This document shows, in pieces, positions 7,221 through 17,737 of a stretch of 41,610 nucleotides of DNA. The notes beneath the pieces are model-generated. The model worked only from the letters and a program-made list of their open reading frames with translations, searched no databases and was not told the DNA's origin. The stretch comes from Thermoflexales bacterium (lineage in GTDB: Bacteria > Chloroflexota > Anaerolineae > J036 > Brachytrichaceae). The stretch covers positions 1 through 41,610 of the forward strand of contig JAIBCK010000022.1 of the NCBI GenBank assembly GCA_019694215.1, in the 5' to 3' direction. The first letter of the stretch is position 1, and every line of letters begins with the position of its first letter. The translations under genes and the position numbers were made by a program.

Positions 7221-7242
7221 AAAGTCCAATGGAGGCAGCTTT

Positions 7243-8343
<1,101 letters not shown>

Positions 8344-8392
8344 CGGGGAACGAACCCAGCGCGGGGCGCGTCGCCCGTCACCGTTTGCATGC

Positions 8393-8425
8393 AAGCGGGG
8401 CGGGCGATGCGCCCCGCTTCTTTTT
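8393..8425 (+). terminator. Rho-independent terminator after the ABC ATPase gene
   Basis: A 10-bp perfect stem AAGCGGGGCG / CGCCCCGCTT with a 7-nt loop (GGCGATG) is followed by CTTTTT. It lies 50 nt after the ATPase stop. Confidence 0.88.
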
Positions 8426-8463
8426 CGCCCGGCGAACATCGCCGCCGCCGGGAGGGTGCCGCC

Positions 8464-8508
8464 GGAACGGCGCTCGTCGGAACGACGCTCGTCGGGACGG
8501 CGCGGCTA
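8464..8508 (+). repeat. Tandem 15-mer GGAACGGCGCTCGTC, two copies plus a partial third
   Basis: Copies at 8464-8478 and 8479-8493 differ at one base; the third (8494-8508) keeps GGGACGGCGC and then diverges. It runs to the stop codon of the convergent glycosyltransferase. Confidence 0.6.
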
Positions 8509-10161
8509 CTTGCGCTCGAAGAGCAGATACGGCCCGACCTCGCCGATGTAGCCATAGTTGGCCTCGACAAAGTCGTGCACGGGCGTCATTTCCTTCCAAA
8601 TCTGCTGGAAGTCAAAATCGTTGGACGGCATGCCGACCGTCGGCAGCGCGAAGAAGCGCGGGCGATGCGCCTGCAGATCGGCGAGCAGGGCGGCCGTGTA
8701 GGCCTGCCGGACGGCGGGATCCCCGCCCTCCTTCGCCCAGCGCAGATACGGGAAGCGCGCGCCCATCGGTCGCTCGGCCAACGCATACACGGCCGGCGTG
8801 TCGCCGAAGACAAAGACGCTCTCGCCCGGCGCGCTCTTCAGGCGCAGGAAATCGCCCAACGTTGAATACGCAGATACGCGCGATTCGGCGTAGACCTGGT
8901 TGATCGGCTTGCGCTCGATGATGAGGTTGTTGATCGCGTCGCGCGTCCACGGCCAGATCGCCACGCACATCCCGTAGGCGGCGACGAAGACGGCCAGGAC
9001 CGGCAGGTAGGCCAGCCAGCGCCGGATCGAGAGCAGCCCGCCATCCCGCCCGCGGGTCGCGGCCCCGATCAGCAGGGCAAAGGGCGGCAGCAGGATGACG
9101 AAGTGATAGCGGTAGGAGTGGCCCTGCCAAACCTGCAGGGCAAACGCGACGCCCCAGTACACCAGCGCGAGGAAGGTGGCGCGGCGGGTCTCCTTGCCGA
9201 TCAGCCCGTAGACGGCACCCACCAGCGCCAGGATCATGAGGATGGGATAGCCGCGCCCCAGCACGTGGTCGGCGGCAATGACGGTATCCTTGTAGCCGGC
9301 GGTGGGGATGTTGCCGACCGAGACGAAGGCCTTGACCTCCACCCAGAAGATGCCGGTGAACCACTCCCAGCGTTGGGCAAGCGGCACGTTGTTGAAGGTG
9401 CTGATGGCGTACTGCAGGTGCTGGCCCAGCTCGGTCAGCAGGCCATTGCCGGCGAAATACACCAGGCCGAGCAGCAGCGCCGCGGCCACCCCGCCAGCGT
9501 AGCGCGTCACCGCCCCGAAGCCGGAGCGCCGCCACGTCCACACCGCCAGCGCCACGGCCAGCAGGGCGAAGGGGTACTTCGACCAGAACAGCAGCCCGGC
9601 CACAAAACCGGCCGCCAGCAGCCAGGGCAGGCGAAAGGCGCTGGCGATGCCCTTTGACTTGCCATCGCCCGTTGTGCCGGTCGCGCGCCAGACCAGCCAC
9701 ACCGCGCCGATGAAGAGGCCGTTGGCGAAGCCCTCGGCCTGCGCGGTGGCCCAGTAGTTCAGGCTGGCATACATCAGGAAGTAGACCAGCGCCGCGATGT
9801 TGCCAGCGGTCCGACCAAACAGGTCGCGCGTGACCATGCCAAGCAGCACCGCCGTCGCCATCTGCCACAGCACGTCAAAGAGGCGCACCGCGATCGGCGC
9901 CGCGCTGAACGTCATGGGAATGGCGTAGAGCAGCGGCGTGAGCGGGCCGCGGGCCTCCCAGCAATCGCGCAGGAAGATGCCGCCCGCATGCAGCGCGGCC
10001 CCGCAGGCGGCAAACGCGCCCTGGTCGAACCACAGCGGATACATCAGCTGCGGGAGCGCCGCGAGCGCCATCACCACCCAGGCCAGCCAGGGCAGGGCAT
10101 CGCCGGCCATGGACGGGATGCCGAGAAAGAGCGTGCGCAGGCGGGAGGGCGCGGGCGTCAT
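8506..10161 (-). CDS. GT39/PMT-like membrane glycosyltransferase (GT-C fold)
   Basis: A 551-aa polytopic membrane protein with about ten or more hydrophobic helices and a soluble C-terminal domain of roughly 150 residues. The first extracytoplasmic loop carries the GT-C acidic site (LWFDQGAF, Asp46) and the RDCWEARGPLTPLLY segment, which resembles the D...kPPL loop of ArnT/PMT-type transferases using polyprenyl-phosphate sugars. It probably transfers a hexose to a protein or envelope acceptor outside the cell. A polyprenol-P-mannose synthase-like gene lies 1.4 kb away, and several Thr/Pro-rich exported proteins are encoded in the window as possible acceptors; both are contextual arguments only. 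GATAAT lies 8 nt before the ATG. Confidence 0.8.
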   Translation of the reverse strand: MTPAPSRLRTLFLGIPSMAGDALPWLAWVVMALAALPQLMYPLWFDQGAFAACGAALHAGGIFLRDCWEARGPLTPLLYAIPMTFSAAPIAVRLFDVLWQMATAVLLGMVTRDLFGRTAGNIAALVYFLMYASLNYWATAQAEGFANGLFIGAVWLVWRATGTTGDGKSKGIASAFRLPWLLAAGFVAGLLFWSKYPFALLAVALAVWTWRRSGFGAVTRYAGGVAAALLLGLVYFAGNGLLTELGQHLQYAISTFNNVPLAQRWEWFTGIFWVEVKAFVSVGNIPTAGYKDTVIAADHVLGRGYPILMILALVGAVYGLIGKETRRATFLALVYWGVAFALQVWQGHSYRYHFVILLPPFALLIGAATRGRDGGLLSIRRWLAYLPVLAVFVAAYGMCVAIWPWTRDAINNLIIERKPINQVYAESRVSAYSTLGDFLRLKSAPGESVFVFGDTPAVYALAERPMGARFPYLRWAKEGGDPAVRQAYTAALLADLQAHRPRFFALPTVGMPSNDFDFQQIWKEMTPVHDFVEANYGYIGEVGPYLLFERK

Positions 10162-10169
10162 GATGCGGG

Positions 10170-10175
10170 ATTATC
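10170..10175 (-). promoter_or_regulatory. -10 box of the GT39-like gene, leaderless spacing
   Basis: Minus-strand GATAAT with 8 nt to ATG 10161; no Shine-Dalgarno sequence. The divergent ilvA has the same box at 10229-10234. Confidence 0.6.
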
Positions 10176-10228
10176 GCGTATCGGGGCGTCGACGCCAGAT
10201 CGGCCCCCGCGCATTGGCGGCAATCAAC

Positions 10229-10234
10229 GATAAT
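10229..10234 (+). promoter_or_regulatory. -10 box of ilvA, leaderless spacing
   Basis: GATAAT with 8 nt to ATG 10243; no Shine-Dalgarno sequence. Confidence 0.6.
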
Positions 10235-10242
10235 CACGCGTC

Positions 10243-11475
10243 ATGGCCGTGACCTTTGCCGATATCCATGCCGCGCGCGTGCGGCTGACCGATGTCATCA
10301 TCCCCACCCCGATCCTGCCCGACGAAGCCCTGTCGCGGCAGCTCGGCGCGCGCGTTTTTGTCAAGGCGGAGTGCACCCAGCGCTCGGGCTCGTTCAAGGT
10401 GCGCGGGGCCTACAACAAGCTCAGCACGCTCAGCGCCGAGGAACGCGGGCGCGGCGTGATCGCGCACTCGGCCGGCAACCACGCCCAGGGCGTGGCGCTG
10501 GCCGCGCAGCTCTTCGGCGCGCAGGCCACCATCGTCATGCCGGAGCGCGCACCGCTGACCAAGGTGATGGCAACCCGCCGTTATGGCGCGGAAGTCGTTC
10601 TGCATGGCGCCACCTTTGACGATGCCGGCGTCCACGCGCTGGAGATCCAGCGCGAGCGCGGGCTGACCTATGTGCATGCCTTCAACGACGAGGCCGTGAT
10701 TGCCGGCCAGGGCACGATCGGCATCGAGATCGTGGACGCGCTGCGCCAGCCTGATGTCGTCGTCGTCCCGATCGGCGGGGGCGGGCTGATCTCGGGGATT
10801 GCGCTGGCGGTGCGCGAGCTCATGCCGCGCGCGCGCATCATTGGCGTGCAGGCGGCGGGATGCTCGGCGGTGCGGCCCTCGCTGGAGGCCGGCCAGCCGG
10901 TGGCCATTGCGGCGGCCCGCACCATCGCCGATGGCATCGCGGTCAAGCGCCCGGGCGACATCACATTGCCGATCATCCAGCGGCTGGTCGACGATGTCGT
11001 GGAAGTGAGCGAGGACGAGTTTGCGCGCGCGATCGCGCATTGCGTTCAGGACATGCGCCTGGTCGTGGAGGGCGCGGGGGCCGCCGGCGTCGCGGCGCTG
11101 TTGGCCGGCAAGGTCAAGGTGCAGCCCAATCAGATCGTGGTCGCGCCGCTGGCGGGTGGGAACATCGACGGCAACCTGCTCTCGCGCGTGCTGGAACAGG
11201 TGATGGTGAAACAGGGGCGCTACCTGCTGCTCAAGACCACGGTCAACGACGCGCCCGGCAACCTTGGGCCGCTGATCGAGACCGTCGCGGCGGCGGGGGC
11301 GAATGTCATTGAAGTCTTTCACCGGCGCGCCTTCTGGCTTGCCCCGCTGAGCAAGGTCGGCATCGAGCTGCTGCTCGAAGTGCGCGATGAGGCCCACGGC
11401 CAACAGGTCATTCAATTTCTAGCCGAGCGCGGCTACGCGATTGACCGGGAAGGCCCCGGCCAGTGGCCGGTGTAG
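10243..11475 (+). CDS. ilvA: Threonine ammonia-lyase with C-terminal ACT domain
   Basis: PLP enzyme, 410 aa, converting L-threonine to 2-oxobutyrate and ammonia, the entry step to isoleucine or threonine catabolism. The PLP lysine is in SGSFKVRGA (Lys52). The glycine-rich phosphate loop is PIGGGGLISG, and the SAGNHAQGVA substrate loop is intact. The last ~80 residues (LLLKTTVNDAPGNLGPLIE...) form one ACT regulatory domain, the layout of short IlvA/TdcB-with-ACT enzymes. Feedback control by isoleucine is possible but cannot be read from the sequence. The MFS gene begins 13 nt downstream. With kbl and tdh 4-6 kb away, both routes of threonine breakdown are encoded here. Confidence 0.93.
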   Translation: MAVTFADIHAARVRLTDVIIPTPILPDEALSRQLGARVFVKAECTQRSGSFKVRGAYNKLSTLSAEERGRGVIAHSAGNHAQGVALAAQLFGAQATIVMPERAPLTKVMATRRYGAEVVLHGATFDDAGVHALEIQRERGLTYVHAFNDEAVIAGQGTIGIEIVDALRQPDVVVVPIGGGGLISGIALAVRELMPRARIIGVQAAGCSAVRPSLEAGQPVAIAAARTIADGIAVKRPGDITLPIIQRLVDDVVEVSEDEFARAIAHCVQDMRLVVEGAGAAGVAALLAGKVKVQPNQIVVAPLAGGNIDGNLLSRVLEQVMVKQGRYLLLKTTVNDAPGNLGPLIETVAAAGANVIEVFHRRAFWLAPLSKVGIELLLEVRDEAHGQQVIQFLAERGYAIDREGPGQWPV

Positions 11476-11488
11476 GCAACCCCACAGG

Positions 11489-12739
11489 ATGCAGCGCGTT
11501 CTCAACTTCCTGCGATCCCCCTTCGGGTTGATCGGCCTGGTCGCGTTTGTCGACGCGCTGGGCTTCGCCATCACGGTGCCGGTCTTTCCGCTGTATGCGA
11601 AGGAGCTGCTGGGGGCCAGCCCCGCCGAGATCACCGGCGTGCAGGCCGCCTACTTCTTCATGTCATTCCTGATGGGGCCTTTGCTGGGGCGCTTGAGCGA
11701 CCGCTTCGGCCGGCGGCCGATCCTCATCATCTCGCAGCTGGGCTCCCTGCTGAGCTATGTCGTCATCGCCTTCGCCCCAAACATCTGGATCGTCTACGTT
11801 GCGCGCATGCTGGACGGCATCACCGCGGGCAACTTCTCGACCGCGCAGGCCTACATCAGCGACATCACGGAGCCCGGCCAGCGCGTCAGCCGGCTGGGGA
11901 TGACGGCGCTGGCCTTCTCGCTCGGGCTGGCCATCGGCCCGGCCCTGGGCGGCATCGTTGCCAGCGCGCTGGGTCCCCGCGCCGCGTATGCCTGCGGTGC
12001 CCTGATCGCCACGATCACGATCACCCTGACCGCACTGCGGCTCAAGGAGTCGCTGACCGCGGAACGCCGCAGCCAGGCCGCCGCACACCCGGCCGCCCGC
12101 AGCAACGGCAGCACGGGTGAGCTGGTGCGCCTGCGCGGCGTGCTGCCGTTGCTGGTGATCGCGTTCTTCGCCCAGTTCGCCTTCTTCTGCTTTCAGACCG
12201 TCTTCGTGCTGTGGTCACAGGCCGTGGTCTTTCCGGGCCAACCCACTGCAGATGTCTCCCGCCTGGTGAGCTATGTGCTGGCGCTGATGGGCCTGGTTGG
12301 TATCGTTGTGCAGCTGCGCATGCTCGGGCCGCTGGTGCGCCGCTTTGGCGAGCGCCGCCTGCTCGTGATTGGGCTGGTGTCGCGGGCGTGCTTCTGTGGC
12401 CTGCTGCTCGCCGCCCCCTTCGCGTGGATGCTGCCCACCGCCGCGCCGCTGCTGGCCTTTGGCTCGGGCGTGTTGCTGCCCAGCCTCGCGGCGCTGCAGA
12501 CCTATGCGGCGCCCGCGCGGCGGGGTCAGATCCTTGGCCTGAATCAGTCGGCGGCTTCGCTGGGCAGTGTGCTTGGGCCCCTCGTCGGTGGCCAGCTCTT
12601 CGAGCGCGTCACGCCCAGCGCGCCCATCGGCGCTGCGCTCGGGCTGACACTGGTCGCGTTGATCGTCGCGCTGCTGTTGCAGCGAACGACCCTGGGCGCC
12701 GCCCGGCCGACGACGCCGCCCCCTTCGCCCGCCCACTGA
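11489..12739 (+). CDS. MFS exporter, TetA-like drug/metabolite:H+ antiporter
   Basis: A 416-aa membrane protein with 12 predicted helices in two halves joined by a charged loop around residues 190-215. MFS motif A is GRLSDRFGRRPIL between helices 2 and 3; helix 5 carries LGLAIGPALGG (antiporter motif C-like). I choose ATG 11489 (MQRVLNFLRSPFG) because helix 1 follows directly; the open frame extends upstream into ilvA. It lies 13 nt after ilvA, so co-transcription is likely. Substrate unknown; with ilvA, an amino-acid-related export role is possible but speculative. Confidence 0.85.
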   Translation: MQRVLNFLRSPFGLIGLVAFVDALGFAITVPVFPLYAKELLGASPAEITGVQAAYFFMSFLMGPLLGRLSDRFGRRPILIISQLGSLLSYVVIAFAPNIWIVYVARMLDGITAGNFSTAQAYISDITEPGQRVSRLGMTALAFSLGLAIGPALGGIVASALGPRAAYACGALIATITITLTALRLKESLTAERRSQAAAHPAARSNGSTGELVRLRGVLPLLVIAFFAQFAFFCFQTVFVLWSQAVVFPGQPTADVSRLVSYVLALMGLVGIVVQLRMLGPLVRRFGERRLLVIGLVSRACFCGLLLAAPFAWMLPTAAPLLAFGSGVLLPSLAALQTYAAPARRGQILGLNQSAASLGSVLGPLVGGQLFERVTPSAPIGAALGLTLVALIVALLLQRTTLGAARPTTPPPSPAH

Positions 12740-12760
12740 GGCGCGCAGGGGGCTGTGGGC

Positions 12761-12766
12761 TACAAT
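12761..12766 (+). promoter_or_regulatory. -10 box of the GNAT-like gene, leaderless spacing
   Basis: TACAAT with 6 nt to ATG 12773, located 21 nt after the MFS stop. It suggests a separate, leaderless transcript. Confidence 0.55.
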
Positions 12767-12772
12767 CCACGC

Positions 12773-13930
12773 ATGCCCAACCCCAGCCCCGTCAGCGTCT
12801 CCGCCTGTGAAACCGCCCAGGACCGGCGTGCCTTCATCGAGTTTCAGTGGGAGATCTACCGGGGGGATCCATACTGGGTTCCGCCGCTGATCAGCGAGCG
12901 GGTCGCCTTCTACGACAAGAAGAAGAATCCGTTTTTCGAGCACTCCGATGCGCAGATGTTCATCGCGCGGCGCGATGGCAAGATCGTCGGGACCATCGTC
13001 GCCATCGAGAACCGCCGGCACAACGAGTTCCACCACGAGAACATCGGCTTCTTCGGGGGCTTCGAGTGCGTGGAGGATCCTGCGGTCGCCACAGCCCTCT
13101 TCGATGCGGCCAGGCAGTGGTGCGCCGCGCGTGGGCTCGAAGCGTTGCGCGGGCCAGCCACGCTCAGCCTGAACGAGGAGTGCGGCCTGCTGGTGGATGG
13201 CTTCGACGGCGAGCCGCAGGTGCTGATGACCTACAACCCGCGCTATTACCCCGGGCTGCTGGAGGGCTACGGCTTCAAGAAGGCCATGGACCTGTGGGCG
13301 TATTGGAACCCCACCACGGCCGCGCGCGAGGGCACCTCGGGGCGCTTTGCCCGCATCGTGGAGGCCTCGCTCAAGCGCGGGCGCTTCACCATCCGCCCGG
13401 CCAACCTGAAGGAGCTCGACCGCGAGATTCAGGTGCTCAAGCAGATTTATGCCTCGGATGAGGGGGCCTGGAAGGACAACTGGGGCCACGTCCCGATGAC
13501 CGAGCACGAGCTCGATCACACCGTCAAGGGGCTGAAGCAGTTCGCCGAGTCCGACCTGATTCTGGTGGCCGAGCAGGACGGCAAGCCCGTCGCCGTCTCG
13601 GTGACGCTGCCCAATGTCAACCGGCCGCTGCGGATGGCCTACCCCAACCCGCGCACGCCTGAGCTCTTTACGTTGCTCAAGTTTCTGTGGTATCGCCGCA
13701 AGAACGTCAACTCGGTGCGCTTCATTCTGCTGGGCGTGCTGCCCTCGCACCGCATGAGCGGCATCGACGCCGCGCTGATCTTCGAGACCATCAAGGTGGT
13801 CGAGAAGAAGGGCTACATCGGTGGCGAGCTCGGCTGGATCCTCGAAAGCAACGAGGCCATGAACCGCGTCGCGGCGCATGGCGGCGGGACGGTGTATCGC
13901 ACCTACCGCATGTATCAGATCGCGCTCTAG
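12773..13930 (+). CDS. GNAT-like acyltransferase, double-domain family of unknown substrate
   Basis: A 385-aa soluble protein. The N-terminal part (RAFIEFQWEIYRGDPYWVPP, MFIARRDGKIVGTIVAIENR) and the C-terminal part (LILVAEQDGKPVAVSVTLPN, then LLGVLPSHRMSGIDAALIFE) both show the strand pattern of a GNAT fold. The second has a acetyl-CoA-loop-like region around SHRMSGIDAAL. It matches a family of about 380 aa common in Chloroflexota and Acidobacteriota annotated as GNAT N-acetyltransferase; substrate unknown. The polyprenyl glycosylphosphotransferase gene starts 18 nt downstream, so envelope or glycan work is plausible. The ATG at 12773 is preferred over the in-frame GTG 12755 because of the -10 box. 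Confidence 0.75.
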   Translation: MPNPSPVSVSACETAQDRRAFIEFQWEIYRGDPYWVPPLISERVAFYDKKKNPFFEHSDAQMFIARRDGKIVGTIVAIENRRHNEFHHENIGFFGGFECVEDPAVATALFDAARQWCAARGLEALRGPATLSLNEECGLLVDGFDGEPQVLMTYNPRYYPGLLEGYGFKKAMDLWAYWNPTTAAREGTSGRFARIVEASLKRGRFTIRPANLKELDREIQVLKQIYASDEGAWKDNWGHVPMTEHELDHTVKGLKQFAESDLILVAEQDGKPVAVSVTLPNVNRPLRMAYPNPRTPELFTLLKFLWYRRKNVNSVRFILLGVLPSHRMSGIDAALIFETIKVVEKKGYIGGELGWILESNEAMNRVAAHGGGTVYRTYRMYQIAL

Positions 13931-13948
13931 AACCCGGTCCGCGTTCGC

Positions 13949-15343
13949 ATGTTTCGTCGATTCGATCTATTCCTGCTCGATGGCCTGATGGTCAACCTGG
14001 GCTTTGCGCTGAGCTACGTCCTGCGCTACCAGGTCCAGTTCATCGCGCCGGTCGGCGAGCCGGCCGGGATGGACGACTACGTCCCCATCCTGATCCTGTT
14101 CAACATTGCGTATCTGCTCATGTTCCGCGTCGACGGCGTCTACCGGCGGCGGGGTTGGCTGGAGCAGATGGCGGCCATCGCCAACGCCACGGCCAAGGTC
14201 GTGGTGGTGGTCTGGGCGGTGATCTTTGCCACGCGCCCGCTGATCTACTCGCGCCTGATGATCGGCCAGGCCGCGGTGCTGACGGTGATTGGGATGGGGC
14301 TGGTGCGGCTGGTCGAGAGCGCGTTGGCCGCGCAGCTGCGCAAGCGCGGGATCGGGGTGTCCAATGTCCTGATCGTCGGCGCCGATGAGATGGGCCGCTC
14401 GGTCATGCGCACCCTCGTGGCCCGCCCGGAGCTGGGCTATCGCTGCATCGGCTTTGTCGACGATCACGCCGAGCGCGGCAGCACGGCGATCGGGCGCTTC
14501 CCGGCGCTGGGGCCGGTGTACAACACCCGCGACATCCTGAAAACCCAGCGCGTGGATGAGGTCGTCATCACCCTGCCCTGGACGGAGCAGCAGACCATCC
14601 TGGACCTGGTGCGGCTGTGTCACACGCGCAAAGTCAACGTCCGGGTCGCGCCGTCGCTGCTCCAGATCAACCTCAGCCACATCGATGTCAACGCCTTTGG
14701 CGGCATCCCGCTCATCAGCGCGAAGAACGTCGAGGCGCCGGTCTGGCAGCAGATCGGCAAGCGCCTGATCGACATCGTCGTCAGCGCGTTCGCCCTGCTG
14801 CTGGCGTCACCGATCATCCTGTTCTTCATGCTGCTGATCCGGCTGGAATCGCCGGGCTGGCCGATCTACTCGCACGTCCGCCTGGGCAAGAATGGCAAGC
14901 CCTTCCGGCTGTACAAGCTGCGCTCGATGCGCACCGGCGCCGACGAGGAGAAGGAACAGCTCCTGCGGGCCAACGAAGTGGACGGCCCGCTGTTTAAGAT
15001 GCGCGATGACCCGCGCAAGACGCGGGTGGGCAAGTTCATCCGCCGTTTCAGCATCGATGAGCTGCTCCAGTTCTGGAACGTGCTCAAGGGCGACATGAGC
15101 GTGGTCGGCCCGCGCCCGCACCTGCCTGCTGAGGCCGAGATGTACAAGGACTGGCAGCGCGAGCGCCAGCAGGTCATGCCCGGCATCACCGGCCTGTCCC
15201 AGATCAGCGGGCGCAGCGAGCTGACCTTTGACGAGACCTGTCTGCTCGACGTGTATTACGTCGAGAACTGGTCGCTGCGGATGGACCTCAAGATCATGCT
15301 GCTCACGCCGGCCTATCTGGTCTCGGCGCGTGGCGCGTATTGA
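13949..15343 (+). CDS. Polyprenyl-phosphate sugar-1-phosphate transferase (WbaP/EpsL-like)
   Basis: A 464-aa membrane enzyme that would start exopolysaccharide or glycan synthesis by moving a hexose-1-phosphate from a nucleotide sugar to undecaprenyl phosphate. Order: four N-terminal membrane helices, a CoA-binding-like Rossmann domain (NVLIVGADEMGRSVMRTL, about 145-160), one more hydrophobic segment (FALLLASPIILFFMLLIRLE), then the catalytic bacterial-sugar-transferase domain with KLRSMRTGAD, DPRKTRVGKFIRRFSIDELL, GDMSVVGPRPHLP and GITGLSQISGR. All hallmark residues are present and length is normal. Likely an operon with the GNAT-like gene. Confidence 0.92.
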   Translation: MFRRFDLFLLDGLMVNLGFALSYVLRYQVQFIAPVGEPAGMDDYVPILILFNIAYLLMFRVDGVYRRRGWLEQMAAIANATAKVVVVVWAVIFATRPLIYSRLMIGQAAVLTVIGMGLVRLVESALAAQLRKRGIGVSNVLIVGADEMGRSVMRTLVARPELGYRCIGFVDDHAERGSTAIGRFPALGPVYNTRDILKTQRVDEVVITLPWTEQQTILDLVRLCHTRKVNVRVAPSLLQINLSHIDVNAFGGIPLISAKNVEAPVWQQIGKRLIDIVVSAFALLLASPIILFFMLLIRLESPGWPIYSHVRLGKNGKPFRLYKLRSMRTGADEEKEQLLRANEVDGPLFKMRDDPRKTRVGKFIRRFSIDELLQFWNVLKGDMSVVGPRPHLPAEAEMYKDWQRERQQVMPGITGLSQISGRSELTFDETCLLDVYYVENWSLRMDLKIMLLTPAYLVSARGAY

Positions 15344-15352
15344 GCTTCGCCG

Positions 15353-16537
15353 TCAGGCGATGACGCCCAGCGCGCGGCCGACGCGCTCGAAGGCGGCCAG
15401 GCCGGTTTCCAGGTCCTCCGGGCTGTGCGCGGCGGTGTTCATCACGCGGATGCGCGCCTTGCCCTGTGGCACGGTCGGGAAGCCAATCGCCACGGCGAAC
15501 ACGCCTTCATCGAACAGCGCCTGGCTGAAGCGCTTGGCCAGCGCGGCATCCCCCAGCATGACCGGGACGATGGGCGTGCTGGACGCGCCGACATCAAAGC
15601 CCATCTTGCGCATCGCCGCGCTGAACAGGCGCGTGTTCTCCCACAGCCGGGTCACGCGCTCGCCGCTCTCCTCGAGCAGGTCGATGGCGGCCAGACAGGC
15701 GGCCGTGTCGGCCGGCGTCGTGGCGCTGCTGAAGAGCATCGGGCGCGCCTTCTGGCGGATGTAGTCGATGACGCGCTTCTTGCCGGCGATGGCGCCGCCA
15801 ATCACGCCAAAGGCCTTGCTGAAGGTGCCAATCTCGATGTCAAAGACGCCGTGCAGGCCGAAGTGATCGACGATGCCGCGCCCGTTGCGCCCGAGCACGC
15901 CTTCGCCATGCGCGTCATCGACCATGGTCATGACGCCGTGGCGGGCCGCGACCTCGGTCAGCTTGTCCAACGGTGCGATGTCACCATCCATGCTGAACAC
16001 GCCATCCGTGACGAGCAGGCCGCGCCGGTAGTTCGGCAGGTGCTCGCGGATGCGGGCCTCGCAGTCGGCCGCGTCGTTGTGCTCGTAGACGATGATCTTG
16101 GCCCCGCTCAGACGCGCGCCGTCGATGATGCTGGCGTGGTTGAGGCGGTCGGAGAAGATGACGTCCTCCTTGCCCACGAGCGGCGGGATGACGGCCTGGT
16201 TGGCGACAAAACCGCTGCCGAGGAAGAGCGCGCTCTCGACGCCCTTGAAGCGGGCCAGGCGCGCCTCGAGCTCGCAGTGCAGGGCCTGCGTCCCGGCCAG
16301 TGTGCGCACGGCGGCAGGGCCGGCCCCCCAGCGCTCGATGGCCGCGTGGGCGGCCTCCTTCAGGCGCGGGTGGTTGGCCAGGCCAAGGTAGTTGTTGGCG
16401 CAGAAATTGAGCACGCGCTTGCCGTCGACGACCATCCAGCCGTCGGCGGGGCTGCCCATCACGCGCGGGTTGTTGAGCAGGCTGGCCTCGCGCAGGCGCG
16501 TCATCTCTTCATCAATAAAGGCAAATTTGTCGAACAT
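15353..16537 (-). CDS. kbl: Glycine C-acetyltransferase (2-amino-3-ketobutyrate CoA ligase)
   Basis: A 394-aa PLP enzyme of the alpha-oxoamine synthase family; with CoA it cleaves 2-amino-3-ketobutyrate to glycine and acetyl-CoA. PLP lysine Lys241 lies in [24 protein letters not shown] and the [10 protein letters not shown]-terminal motif fit Kbl better than BioF. The start is set by AGAGGAA upstream of ATG 16537. It is divergent from tdh, the enzyme that makes its substrate, which makes the assignment firm. The 3' end converges on the glycosylphosphotransferase 9 nt away. Confidence 0.93.
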   Translation of the reverse strand: MFDKFAFIDEEMTRLREASLLNNPRVMGSPADGWMVVDGKRVLNFCANNYLGLANHPRLKEAAHAAIERWGAGPAAVRTLAGTQALHCELEARLARFKGVESALFLGSGFVANQAVIPPLVGKEDVIFSDRLNHASIIDGARLSGAKIIVYEHNDAADCEARIREHLPNYRRGLLVTDGVFSMDGDIAPLDKLTEVAARHGVMTMVDDAHGEGVLGRNGRGIVDHFGLHGVFDIEIGTFSKAFGVIGGAIAGKKRVIDYIRQKARPMLFSSATTPADTAACLAAIDLLEESGERVTRLWENTRLFSAAMRKMGFDVGASSTPIVPVMLGDAALAKRFSQALFDEGVFAVAIGFPTVPQGKARIRVMNTAAHSPEDLETGLAAFERVGRALGVIA

Positions 16538-16570
16538 CTTGGTTCCTCTGGGAAAGTGATTGACCTTTGC

Positions 16571-16576
16571 ATTATC
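16571..16576 (-). promoter_or_regulatory. -10 box candidate of kbl
   Basis: Minus-strand GATAAT with 33 nt to the kbl ATG, leaving room for the AGAGGAA ribosome-binding site, unlike the leaderless genes in the window. Confidence 0.4.
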
Positions 16577-16626
16577 GCCTCATGCGACACGGCCGGTGTA
16601 CACTCGTTCTCCCGGAGGTTCCCACC

Positions 16627-17715
16627 ATGACGTCTGCAACCATGCGGGCCATCACAAAGCCACTTGGCCGGATTGGTCTTGAGATCAAGACGGTTCCCAT
16701 CCCCACCCCAGGCCCGCGCGACCTGAAGGTGCGCCTGCTCGCCACCTCGATCTGCGGCAGCGACCTGCACATCTACGACAGCGACCCCGCGTTCGAGGGC
16801 CGCATCAAGGACGGCAACATCAGCGGCCACGAGCTGTGCGGCGTGGTCGAGGCGACCGGCGCGCTGTGCGAGCGCATCAAACCCGGCGACATCGTCGCCC
16901 TCGAAAGCCACATCACCTGTGGCCATTGCTGGCACTGCCGCAATGCGCTCAGCCACCTGTGCGTCAACAATGTCACGATCGGCTTTGACCGCGATGGCGG
17001 CTTCGCCGACTACATCGTCATCCCCGAGGTCAACGCCATTCTCAAGCCGGCCTCGCTCAGCGTCGAGGAAGCGGCATTGCTCGAACCGTTTGGCAACGCC
17101 CTCGACACGGCCGGTGCCGTGGACCTGGTCGGCAAGAGCGTGCTGGTGACCGGTTGCGGCCCGCAGGGCGTGATGGCCCTCGCCGTCGCCAAGGCCTCGG
17201 GCGCCCGCCGGGTCATCGCCACGGAGATTCATGAACGCCGGCGCGAGTCCGCCCGTGCCATGCTGCGCCACGGCGCCGCAGCCAGCCGACGCGATGAGGA
17301 CCTCGTCCTCGATCCGCGTGACCCGGGCACCGCGGCCGCCATCGCGAAGGCCACCGACGGGCGCGGCGTGGATGTCGTGCTGGAGATGAGCGGCAACCCG
17401 AGCGCCATCAACTTTGGCCTGGCCAACCTGCGGCCGGGGGGCGATTTCGTCGCGCTCGGGCTCGCGGGTCAGAATATTACGTTGGATTGGAGCCATCACA
17501 TCGTCACGCGCGGGATCACCGTGCGCGGGATCTACGGCCGCCACGTGTATCAGACCTGGGACAAGGCGCGCGAGCTGCTCGACAGCGGCGCCGTCACGCT
17601 GGCCCCGCTCATCACCCATCGCTTCGGGCTGGATGACTTCGAGACCGCCTTCCAGCTGCTCAAGACCGGGCAGGCCGAAAAGGTCATCCTGTATCCGGAC
17701 CGCGCGCGCGCCTGA
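16627..17715 (+). CDS. tdh: L-threonine 3-dehydrogenase
   Basis: A zinc-dependent medium-chain dehydrogenase, 362 aa, oxidising L-threonine with NAD+ to 2-amino-3-ketobutyrate. Catalytic zinc ligands are Cys43 (SICGSDLH) and His68/Glu69 (GHELCG); the structural zinc site has Cys98, Cys101, Cys104 and Cys112. The NAD loop is GCGPQG. The start is ATG 16627 behind GGAGG (16614-16618). The open frame begins at 16567 but has no support there. Divergent from kbl, the next enzyme of the pathway, and followed by the DinB-fold gene after 22 nt. Confidence 0.93.
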   Translation: MTSATMRAITKPLGRIGLEIKTVPIPTPGPRDLKVRLLATSICGSDLHIYDSDPAFEGRIKDGNISGHELCGVVEATGALCERIKPGDIVALESHITCGHCWHCRNALSHLCVNNVTIGFDRDGGFADYIVIPEVNAILKPASLSVEEAALLEPFGNALDTAGAVDLVGKSVLVTGCGPQGVMALAVAKASGARRVIATEIHERRRESARAMLRHGAAASRRDEDLVLDPRDPGTAAAIAKATDGRGVDVVLEMSGNPSAINFGLANLRPGGDFVALGLAGQNITLDWSHHIVTRGITVRGIYGRHVYQTWDKARELLDSGAVTLAPLITHRFGLDDFETAFQLLKTGQAEKVILYPDRARA

Positions 17716-17737
17716 CCACGACGCGCGCTACGCCACC

